A stretch of DNA of 64,000 bases from Cynocephalus volans (taxonomy: Eukaryota; Chordata; Mammalia; Dermoptera; Cynocephalidae), in assembly GCF_027409185.1 (NCBI RefSeq), contig NC_084462.1, positions 184,950,071 to 185,014,070 on the forward strand, read 5' to 3'. Made by a program: the position numbers and the translations under genes. Below are positions 23,260 to 33,099 of the stretch, in pieces. Numbering within the stretch: the stretch's first letter is position 1; every line of letters starts with the position of its first letter. Under the pieces are notes generated by a model, which did not search any database, was not told where the DNA came from, and saw nothing but the letters and a program-made list of their open reading frames with translations.

Positions 23260-23921
23260 ATAAGTGCTGAGGAACTGAGGTGAGATTATCTGTTTTTTTT
23301 TGTTTTCTTTTAATTAACTGCGAGCTTTTTTTTTTTCTTTAAAATTATTTCACATGTAATTTTGAGATGGGTGAGAAGTTGCTGAGTTTCAAACATGGAA
23401 AAATGTGACCCTAGCTGTCTGAGGCCAGATCTACCTTCCTTCAACTCCTGTCTTCCCCTGCGCTCTCTTGGACTCAGCCCAACTCTCTCTCATTATCTCA
23501 GGCTCTGGGTCTTGCTACCACAGTACTGGTCCCAGCACCCCCTGCTTTCTTTCCCTGCACCCTCTCCCGTGATGTGGTTCTCGTCACCCCGAGAGCTCCT
23601 TTCATCATTCCACTGTTGCTGCTCCATGAGCCCCAGGCCTGCCTTGTGCTCTCCGTCCTGCCATATAAGACACAGCCCTTCAGAATCCACACAGACCTGC
23701 CAAAGACGATGCCCTGTGCATTACCCTGGAGAACGGAAAAGGATTCTCAATGTTTTGGAAAGAGACCAAGACTCTTGTCAATTCCGGCTTCCCTCAGTCA
23801 TTCCTGTTCATCTAAAGTGTAAAAATGTTCAACCTAAATTCAGTTTTCATTCACATTTTACGGATGTTAATCTTTCATTTAAGCTCCCAATCTCATTAGA
23901 TATTCCAGCTGTAAATACACA

Positions 23922-23957
<36 letters not shown>

Positions 23958-25155
23958 TAATTGCAATGGTTAACATGCAAGCAGTAATAACATCCTTAAT
24001 ATAAAAATTTTAAAAACATATTTCCCTTTGAGGTCTGTGTGTTGGGGCCCACGACAGCTGCTCCGAGACTGTGGGCACCACCCTCTGTACCACTGCCCAT
24101 CACAGAGAAAGAGGCCAGGAGCTGGGGTGGACGCTGTGCTGTGTCTGACCCTGTGAGCCCCCTCTCAGTCCCAAGAGCAGGTTCATGTCATGGAGGGACA
24201 GCCCTTCAAGGGCCCTGAATGAATTTCAAGACAGGAGCTGCTGTTGGACAATTTGGGGCCAATTCTTCACTTCCTGTTAACTCATACATTTTGTTGGAGT
24301 TTTCCAAAATGTTAAAAGACCTGGTAAAAGGCAAAGAAAAACAAATGCTCTGAAAACACAAATCAATATCAGAACCAGACTAAGATATGACACAGATTTT
24401 CTAATTATCAGGGAGTAGATTTAAAGCAACCATGTTTAGTTTGCAATTACGTTTCACTTTTTTTCCAACCCTTCAGCTGACTCTAAAGAGTTCTTGTTGC
24501 CCACGTCTATTTGTCCAGGATAATTTATCAGGACGCTCTGCCTAGTGGAGCAAACAGCCCAGCATCTCATCAGGAGTAAGGGATAAGGATAGAGATCTGC
24601 ATCTTGCTTGTTTCTATTTTAATGTGCTCAGGAGGGAAGTTGTGGTGAGAAGAGTTGTCTGATTCATAACTTCACTCAGCCCAGACTCCCACTGGTTTGA
24701 GACCCAGAGTCTACAACTTGTGGACTGACATATAACAGTGAACAGAGGAGATGGAAACACATTTCAGGTGGGATATTTTTTAACTGTTGCAAAGACACTC
24801 AAAATGAGATCTCCCTATTAACCATTTTAAGTGCACAATACGGTTTTGTTAAGTACGGGCACAGTGTTGTATAGCAGATTCTAGAACTTATTCATCTTGC
24901 GTAGCTAAAACTCTGTACCTGTTGAAATGAAGTAGCCAGGCTGTGAGTGTATGTGTTATAACTGTGTACATGGCATAATTAATCATGTGGCCCTGACTTA
25001 CATCAAAAGATCAACACGTGTGGTATCTGTGATCTCAGAATGAAGGGGAAAAATAAGGTTTTGATTGGACTGGAGTCTAATACACTAAACAGGTGTCATC
25101 TCTCTCTATCTCCGTCTGTCTTTCTCTAGCTTTATCTCTTTCCACCAATGTACAC

Positions 25156-25190
<35 letters not shown>

Positions 25191-25513
25191 CACACACACA
25201 GACACACACACGCTATTGGTCTTTTTTTGAAATCTACCTGTAATGATGCTTTTGATTGATGCTGAGCAATTTGTTGTAACACATAAAAAACCCATTCATC
25301 TTCACAGTCCTGTTTTGAACTGTCACAGTGTATAGGAAAAGTCCCTCGAGATACAAAGTGAGCAGGAGGACACTATGTGTCCTGGAGAGTTAATTGCACA
25401 CTGTTTCTTTGTATCATAATTGTCCTGCTAGCCTCATACGCATCCTGGATATTAACTTGGAATAGAAGTGTTTGTGTTTTCTGGGTGGATCTACTGTTAA
25501 AAAATAAAACTAA
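23260..25513. other. Duplicated 5' flank of IGHV copy A; (AC)n at 23,924-23,955 and 25,150-25,212
   Basis: Near-identical to 44,826-47,030. A 192-codon frame (23,395-23,973) is matched by a 193-codon frame in unit B, but its sequence is low-complexity and ends in a CA repeat. I see no gene signature. The (AC)n at 23,924 is absent from B, where a short TA run stands. Confidence 0.6.
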
Positions 25514-25669
25514 GGGCCGAGCCCGTGGCGCACTCGGTAGGGTGCTGCGCTGGGAGCGCGGCGACGCTCCCGCCGCGGGTTCGGATCCTATATAAGGATG
25601 ACCAGTGCACTCACTGGCTGAGTGCCGGTCACGAAAAAAAAAAAAATAAAAAAAAAAAAAAAATAAAAA
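25514..25669 (+). mobile_element. tRNA-derived SINE present only in unit A
   Basis: Begins 'gggccgagcccgtggcgcac', has a B-box-like 'gggttcggatcc' near 25,577, and ends with 'gccggtcacg' and a long A-rich tail. Unit B at 47,022-47,050 has the uninterrupted site ('ttaaaaaataaaaataaaatagg'), so the insertion followed the duplication. It is GC-rich with few decayed CpGs, which fits a young copy. The subfamily differs from the dimeric SINE at 1,230: here the second tRNA-like unit is shortened. Confidence 0.88.
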
Positions 25670-26032
25670 TAAAATAGGTGACCTAAGCTTGGGAGGTTGG
25701 TGGCAGTGGTGGCGTGGATTTTCTGGGGCAGACTTGCTGTGCTGACTCTCAGGCTTGGGGTGTGCACCTGCTCACTGTGGGTCAGTCATGTCAGCAGCTG
25801 GCTCATTGCAGATGGGGCTGATGGCCTGATTTTCAGACTGGGTATGGGTGTGTGTCATGGCAGGCATTTGGGGACTGGATCACCAGTGCCTGAATGTGGT
25901 GGGCCAGCCTGGGACTTGTAAGTCTAGCTATTTCTTACTCAGATGCATGTGTGTGCAGTTGTTCAAAGACTCAGGGGAGGATCTACCAGGGCATGGCAGC
26001 TTGATTATTTCTCTGGATCTCGGTGTGGACAC

Positions 26033-26212
26033 TGTGTTAGTCTGTTTCTGTTGCTTATAACAACACACATGGAAGTGGGTGATTTGTAAGAAAATAAAAT
26101 TTATTGCTTACAGTTTTGCAGGCTGTAAAATTCAGAGTACAGGGAACACATCTGGTGAATCCCTTCTTTGGTGGATTTTCAGCAATGGGGACCTCATGTG
26201 GCAGAAAACGGC

Positions 26213-26252
<40 letters not shown>

Positions 26253-26461
26253 CTCACATGCTCTCCTTTTAAAGCCCTCAGAACCACGTCCCTGACAACC
26301 ATTATTAAACCATTCACTATGGCATGGTCCTAAAATTTAACCACCTCTTCAAGGCTCCATTTCAGTTACCATGAGAGGACTTTCCACCCTCAACAGTTAC
26401 AGTTGGAATTAAGCTTCTAGTATATGAGCTTTGTGGGACACAGTTCAATCAATCCACAGCA
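26033..26461 (-). mobile_element. MaLR 3' LTR, unit A provirus
   Basis: On the plus strand it starts 'tgtgttagtctgtttctg' and ends 'caatcaatccacagca'; in minus orientation these are the usual end and start of a MaLR LTR. It contains a (GA)n run (26,219-26,251) that is shorter in unit B. Divergence from the partner LTR at 28,465 is large, so the provirus is old. Confidence 0.82.
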
Positions 26462-28464
26462 TTGTACCACCAAAGTTCATGTTCTTCCCACAAGCAAGTA
26501 TATTCATTCCATTCCCCAAAACTTAACTTGTTTCCACTCAAAAGCCCAAGGTTAAAGTCCCGTCTGTGAAATCAGAACAAGTTATCTACTGACGATGTAC
26601 AATGGTGGGACAAGCATAGGATACATTTTCCTATTTCAATAGGGAGGAATCACCCAAAAGAAAGGGGCGACAGGTCCGAAACAAGTTTAAAAAGCCCACC
26701 AGGGCAGGTACTAAATCTCAAAGCTGAAAATCATATATCTTGACTCCATGGTCAGTGTCCTCTGTCTGCTGGTGCAGTGGTTGGGTCCCCAAGTCCTCAG
26801 ACATGTCTGCTTCTATGGATGTCCTGGTCTGAGGCCATGTTTCAGGTCACTAGGCTGGCATTGCACACTGGTAGCCACATAAGTTGGGGTCTCCATGGCT
26901 AAGCCACTCTCATGGTTCCACTAGGCATGATGTTGATGGGGTTTCTCTGCTGAAACTCCAACCTATGATTCTGCTTGGCATTGTGTCAGGTTAGGGCTCA
27001 AACCCTTCAAACCCATTGTCCAGACTTGGTCACAGACCCCTCACTTCCCAGGCTGTGTCACAGTTTGGATGACAGACCCTTCATGTGCATGTCATGAGTT
27101 AGGTAAATGGGAAAGATCCCAGGAGTTATTGGAAGATTAGACACATTCATTCCAATGTGAGCTCAGTCCTCAGCTTCCTCAGCAGCTGCAGCAACTGCTC
27201 ATGGCAACAGTAGCAGCCTCGCTACGGCCCCCTTGTGGGCATGTCGGGGGCAGAGGGCCCTGCACATCAGAGCTACTCATCCTTTATACTTAAGTCTGAT
27301 AATCCAGGAGCACCTGGGTACAAGTCAGACATGCCAGGAACACCTGGGCACTAATTCACAGTTACATTTACATCCAATTCACGGAAAGATTCTGAACATC
27401 TGAGGGGCCCTGACCATTTTCCTTCAATTTTCCTTACACATTGCTTTAGCAAAAGCTGTCTGTATTGACTCAGCACCTGAGAACGATCTCTTCCTGGGTG
27501 TGCAGCCTTTTTCAGACCTCCTTTTAGAATGTGGTGGAGGCTCCCAAGACACCATAGCTCTGGCTTTCTGTCATCCTACAGACTTATCAACACTTGGATA
27601 CTGCCAAGGCTTCAGTCTTGTGTTTTCCAAAGCTGTGGATCCAGGCAACCTGGGGCCAAATTAGTCACAGCTGCAGCAACCAGGGTGATGGAGTGGGGAG
27701 CAGCTCCTGAGGAGGCCCTGGTCAGCGAGCCTGTGGAGGAAGCCTTGGGCCTGTTCCCTGAGACCATTCTGTCTCCCTAGGCCTCTGGACCTGTGATGAA
27801 AAGCACAGCCTACATGAGCTTCTGAAACGCCTTCAAGGCCTTTTTTCTGTCCTCATAATCCCTTTCTCCTTTGCTCTTCTCCTCTGCAAATGATCCCTGT
27901 TCTACACTCTTGCTTTTGTGACCAGGTTGAAAGTTTTCTAATTTTTTGCCCTCTTATCTCTTTTGTATTGTAAATTCTGGCTTTACTATCTACATCCTCT
28001 GTCGTAACATCACATAGACTGTTGTAACTAGCAATGCAGCTTCTTTAATGCTCTGCTCTTAGAAATTTCTTCCACGAAATATCCTGAGTCAGCACCTTGA
28101 TGTCCCACATTCCACAAAATATTTGGGCATGAACAGAATGCAGCCAAGTTTCTTGCCGGTTCATAGCAAGAGTGACCTTCCCCTCGGTTTCCAATAAACT
28201 CCTTCTTACTCCTTAAACCTCCTTAGATTGGTCTTTACGGTCCATATTTCCATAAGCATTCCTGCCAACACCACTTAACCATTGTCTAAAATATTCCAAA
28301 TTGTTCCTGGTTTCCTTTTCTTCTAAATTCCCACCAGCAGGTAGGTTTTCTCTAGTCTGCTCCTTCGAATTCTTCCAGCCTTCGCCCATTATCCAGTTCC
28401 AAAGCCACTTTCACATTTTCAAGCATTAGTTATAAGCAACACCTCACTTTTAGTGCCAATTTTG
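26462..28464 (-). mobile_element. MaLR internal region (THE1/MST-int-like), unit A
   Basis: About 2.0 kb between two same-orientation LTRs. Landmarks of MaLR internal sequence in antisense include 'caaagttcatgttcttccca' (26,473), 'tcccctaggcctctgg' in altered form (27,770) and 'ccagttccaaagccactttc' (28,394) just before the 5' LTR. These elements are non-autonomous and this one has no coding frame of note. A segment around 27,000-27,440 does not look like MaLR and is listed separately. Confidence 0.75.
27000..27440. repeat. Unclassified repeat nested in the MaLR
   Basis: Interrupts the MaLR internal sequence with text such as 'cagacttggtcacagacccc' and 'tcctcagcagctgcagcaac'. Its left part is weakly similar to the inverted-repeat family at 3,150 (both have 'tggtcacaga.cc.tcac'). 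Present in unit B too (48,365-48,785), so it inserted before the duplication. It could be a solo LTR, but I cannot prove that. Confidence 0.4.
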
Positions 28465-28875
28465 TGTATTAGTCCATGTGTGTTGCTTATAGAAATACAC
28501 CTGGAAACGGGTGATTTGTAAGAAAAGAAAATTAATTGCTTACGTTCAGAAGCTTTGAAATCCGAAGTCTAGGGAACACATATGACAAGGGCATTCTTTG
28601 GTGCTGGCTTTACAACAATGCAGGAGTCTCACATGTCAGAAAACGGTGAATCAGAGACAGAGAGACTCCCATGTGCTCCCCTTTAAAAGCCCTCAAACCC
28701 CACCCTGGACAACCATTATTAGTCATTCACTACAGCACAGTCCTATAGTCCAATCACCTCTTCAAGATCCCACATTTCAATTACCATAATAGGATTTTTG
28801 ACACTCAGCAGTTACAGTGGGAATTAAGTTTGTAGTAAATGAGTTTGGGGGACACAATTCAATCAGTTCACAGCA
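28465..28875 (-). mobile_element. MaLR 5' LTR, unit A provirus
   Basis: Same ends as the LTR at 26,033. The five bases outside the provirus are gacac (26,028-26,032) and gacat (28,876-28,880), a plausible 5-bp target duplication with one mutation. This gives a complete LTR-internal-LTR element of about 2.84 kb. Confidence 0.8.
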
Positions 28876-30110
28876 GACATGCTTTGGCTCAGTTGGCTGT
28901 GTGCGGGTCTTCTGGCAGCCAATCTACTGCACATATCTGGGCCAGGCGGGAGATCGTGCTTCTGGTGGCACTTCAGGAGCAGGTGTTCCAAGGGAGAGGC
29001 TGCAGAGCTGCTTCTCAGGTGGTGTTTGAGGACACTAGGGAGGCCCGAATGTAGGGGATGTGGCCAGCACTTCTCAGGTGGTGAGCAAACCTGCAGGGGT
29101 GGCCTCAGAGGTGGGGCCCAGACAACTGCTTCTTGGATGGTGGGTGAGGCTGTGAAGAAGGCCTAGCAAAGAGGGGGTCCTTCCAGTCACCTTGTAGGCA
29201 GTGGGTAATGCTGCAATTGGAGATTTCAGGGCAATATCCCCTGGCCGATACTCAGAGACAGAGTGATAAGCTTTGTTTTTACCATCCCACGGGTGTGTTT
29301 GTGAGGGTTTGGACTTGTGAGCTGTCTTCTGGATCTGGAGCTCGGGCACACAGAACTCAGCCCTCTGATGGGGTGGGTGGGTGGTTTTCCACCTGTTTGA
29401 TCTCTGGCCAGGGATGTGAAGTTGCTTCAGATCAGCAGGCCTGGGATGGGCTTCCGAGATTTGCAGGACTGCAGTCACATTCTCTCCTGGGCTCAGCAGT
29501 TAAAGTGCTGGGATCAGGGATTTGTACCCTCTCCTGTGAGTGTGTTGAAATAAAAACAAAGCCTTAAGCCAGGGGAAGTGCAGCGGCTTCTGTCCCTGGG
29601 CAGTGCATCCTACCGCAAGATCACTCCATACTGCATTAGCTCGTCATGGGGCAGGGGTTTGGAGGTGCATAGTGTGAGCTCCTGAAGTGCAGTGTGTGCA
29701 TCCTAGGCAGCTCCCCGTGCTTGGCTGCGGGCTTGCATGAAATCCTCCTGCAGTATGGACCACAGGCCTCTAAGGTAAGGATAAGCACTGGTGTTGGCCC
29801 TCTTCCTAGCTTTTCTCCCCAAGGGAAAGTTTTTCCTGCACTGATCAAGGTGGCAAAGTCTTGGCAGATGAGGCTGTGTGCTTCTCTGTCTCTCCGTGAT
29901 GCCACCAAAGGCTGTTGTGCTCCACAGGATCTTGCCAATCTCCTCCACACACCCAGATATGATCCTGTCAATATTTGGGTGTATATTAGTTATTCTTGTC
30001 CTTTTCTGTGGGAGGAACATGCTCCAGGCACCTCTAGTCAGCTGTCTTGCCCAGCTTCCATCCAGAAAAATGTCAGGAGCAGGTTTAACCAAGAACGTTC
30101 AAGATGTATA
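28876..30110. other. Duplicated 1.2-kb block, unidentified
   Basis: Partner at 50,220-51,454. It holds several 110-140 codon frames on both strands that are kept open in both units, such as minus 29,074-29,478 (134 codons) and 29,703-30,092 (129 codons). None shows a domain I recognise. It directly precedes an L1 fragment, so a diverged L1 5' UTR is one possibility. No splice pattern or promoter supports a gene. Confidence 0.35.
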
Positions 30111-31120
30111 GACTAGAAACTACACAACACTGATGAAAGAAATTGAATAGGATATGGAACTGAAATAAACCATGTGTTTATGCATTGCAAAAATTAATAT
30201 TGTTAATATATACATACCACTAATGAAATTTACAGGTTTAATGCAATCATTCCCTATCAAAATTTCAATATTGTTTTGCAGAAATGATAAAATAACTATT
30301 CTAAAATTTGTACAACATTAGAAAAGGACCTAAGAGGCAAAACAATTTTGAGCACAAAGAGCAACTCTTGAGGCATCACATCCATTGATTTCAATACATA
30401 TTATAAAATGTTTGTAATCAGAACGACATGTCCCTGGTGTAAAAACAGATGTGTTGACCAATAAAACAGGACAAAAAGCCCCAAGGTTAACCCACACATT
30501 TGCAGTCAATGGATTTCTGACAAGGGTATCAAGACTAGTAGGAGGAAAGGACAATCTCCTCAATAAAATTTTTGGAAAAAACTGTATATCCACATGAAGA
30601 ATAATAAAATGGGATGATTATTTCACATCACATAGGAAAATCACTCACAATGGATTAAAGACTCAGATGTGACACCCAAAATGATAAAACTACTAGAAGC
30701 AGACTTAGAGGAATATTTCCATAACGTTGGTCCAGGCAATGATTTCTAGTTACTACCTTGAAAGCACAGGAAGCTAAAATAAAAATAGACAAATGGGATT
30801 ACATCAAAGTAAAAAGCTCTGCACAGCAAGATAAACTATTATCAGAGGGAAGAGACAATATTTGCAAATTGTCTGGTTCTGGAGAAAATATTTGCAAATC
30901 ATACATCTGGAAAGTGGCTAATATCCAAATAATATAAGAAATTAACAAAATTGAATAGCAAGGAAAGTATAGCCCAATTAAAAAAGGGGTAACATATATG
31001 CATAGACATCACTTTTTAAAAGACGTATTAATGCCCAAGAGATATATGCCGAAATGTTAAACATCTCTAATCATCAGCGAGATGCAAGTTAAAACCATAA
31101 TGAAATGTCACCTAAAACCT
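30111..31120 (+). mobile_element. Ancient L1 ORF2 fragments
   Basis: Sense-strand ORF2 pieces are readable: 'actgatgaaagaaattgaa' (KPLLKEI-like region, 30,130), 'caatggattaaagactcaga' (30,650), 'acaaatgggattacatcaaa' (30,789) and 'tctgcacagcaag'. The frame is broken throughout. Partner in unit B at 51,455-52,460. Confidence 0.75.
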
Positions 31121-31289
31121 CTCCCCCTACCTGATCTAAGTGGGAGGGCAGGATTGGGACAAATGGCTGTGGTCAGTCCAATGCATGTTAGGGGATTGAG
31201 CTGGTGTGTGGCCTGTGCGGTGTGGGGTAGGGGCCAGTGACAGTTCTAATGGGTTGATATCCTTGTTGCATGGTCATGTGTAGTCTTAT

Positions 31290-31730
31290 GGTCTCTACAC
31301 AAGAAAAGAAAAATTTGGTTAAGAGGTTTAGTCAACAGGGCCCCAAAAGCAGGGCCAGAATTAGCATCATCAGAGGTCCTAATAGGGGCTACAGCCGTGG
31401 GAACTAATGCCAGATTTTTCCACAGGCACCCCAGAACTCAGGTGATTATAATCATAATCATGATGGCGTAACTGCTAATTTCTTTGCAGCATCCTTCACT
31501 AGGCCTGACTGGTTAACAGTGAAGCAACATTCTTCCCCAAATAAGCAATAGATGCCTTTTTCAGGCATTAGGATGTCTAACCCTCTGCTGTTTTGCAGTA
31601 CCACCCCCAGCACTGAATCTCTCTGATCCTGGAGCCGGTGGCCCACATTTGAACATGAACAGTGACAGCTGAATATCAGGCAGATGATGAAGACAGACAA
31701 AGCCATCAACCTTTAGATTCCTTCTGTGGA
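31290..31730 (-). pseudogene. ERV env relic (transmembrane subunit part), unit A
   Basis: On the minus strand an 83-codon frame (31,458-31,709) contains the immunosuppressive-type segment and CX6CC cysteine pattern known from gammaretrovirus-like Env transmembrane subunits. Downstream, toward 31,330, hydrophobic coding text resembling the membrane anchor follows after a frame break. The surface subunit is essentially missing, because only about 0.25 kb separates this from the integrase relic. Fragmentary and non-functional. Confidence 0.78.
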
Positions 31731-31959
31731 TGGATCTTCTGTAACTGTGAGGTTAATCACACATAAACCGAGATATAAACGGGGCACTACAAGGTTTTCC
31801 GTACTGACTAATACTGATCTTTAGTAGTAGACCAGGTGAGGGTAGAGGCATCCTTTGCTGGTGGAGAGGATCATGTCATCGCAGTGGCACGGGTGTAACA
31901 GTGATCCAGGAAAGAAGATGGAGGTCCGGAGGCAGAGGAGGATAATGCATGTCATAAGG

Positions 31960-33070
31960 CCTGGTGGTAGAACCCTCTATCTCCTTTTATAAAGCACCTC
32001 GAGGTCTTCTAAAGGCTCACAGGAGTAGGCTGCCTCCTTCAGGGGTGGGTCACAGTTATTGCTCTCCTGTAATGAAAGGGGGGCAGGCTGCACCCTGGAG
32101 AGATGAACCCCACTATCCATTTCAGCTGTCTTTATTGCAGAGGGGGTTGCTAGAATTACTGTAAAAGGGTCCTTCCATTTAGGGTTTAGTTGTTTGTTAG
32201 CAGGTCCTTCCTTCCAGGTCTTAATTAGGACCTGGTCTCCTGGCTTTGTCTGTGGCCCCTGAGCATTACTGCCGGGGGACGGTAAAACATGAGCTACATT
32301 TTTCTTCTGGGCTGCTTGGAATTGGCTCAAGTTGGTAATGTCTTGTATAAGGCCTGCAGTCTCAGGATCTGTGAGCATGTCTGTTGAAAGAAAAGGTCTG
32401 CCACACAGCAGTTCATAGGGGCTGAAATCAAGCTTAGCCTCTGGGGCATTGCACAGTCATAAGGGCAATGAGGAGCACAGAGACCCAGTGTGTAGAGGTT
32501 TCCTGGCATAATTTGGCAAGAGTGCATTTTAGGATTTAATTGGCCCTTTCTACTTTTCCAGAGGACTGTGGCCTCCAGGCAGAATATAGAAGATATTGTA
32601 TTCCCAAGGCCTTTGCTAACTCCTGGGTTATATGGGATGTGAAGGATGGTCGATAATTGATTTGAAGACTGCAGGGAGGCCAAACCTGGGAATCACTTCC
32701 TTGGGAAGAGCTTCAACCACCTCAGTGGACTTTTCTGTTCTAGTAGGATGAGTCTCTCGTCATCCAGAAAAAGTGTCCATGAAAACCAGCAGACATTTTC
32801 ATCCCCGGCATGGAGGCGTATAGGTGAAGCCAACTTGCCGGTCTTCCCCTGGACATGAACCCCCCTGCTGGACTGGTTCCAACCTTGGAGGCACACTTGG
32901 CCCCGAGCTGTTGTAGGCACACAGAGAACAGGCCCTGCAAACCTATTAACTGTTTGTGCCTATCCCCAGCCTGTAAAAAGATGTGTGACCGTGGCCAAGG
33001 TTGAATGGATGTGAACAAGGCAACATTTTGGGCCAGCTGCCACCATGACACCTTGCTCGATGGATTCCCA
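31960..33070 (-). pseudogene. ERV pol relic (integrase), gammaretrovirus-like, unit A
   Basis: Minus-strand frames at 32,740-33,051, 32,327-32,683 and 31,977-32,378 together cover integrase: a degraded core and a C-terminal DNA-binding part (PKWKDPF- segment near 32,180). At least two frameshifts and several stops separate the pieces. Gag, protease and most reverse transcriptase are not found upstream, so this is a truncated provirus. It precedes the env relic in the expected pol-env order. Confidence 0.82.
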
Positions 33071-33099
33071 TGTGCATAGAAACAGCACAGCTGTTATGA

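Noticed and set aside
23255-23264. 'cttataag' upstream of the octamer as a TATA box
   Set aside because: It lies on the far side of the octamer from the ATG, opposite to the usual order, so it is not a convincing core promoter element.
23395-23973. A ~192-codon plus-strand frame conserved in both units (also 44,959-45,540)
   Set aside because: Low-complexity Ser/Pro/His-rich text ending in a CA repeat in A and changed at its end in B; no domain, no splice or promoter evidence. Conservation is explained by the recent duplication.
25515-25640. A possible tRNA gene (A-box and B-box-like motifs)
   Set aside because: The motifs belong to a tRNA-derived SINE with a poly-A tail and an empty site in unit B; no full cloverleaf.
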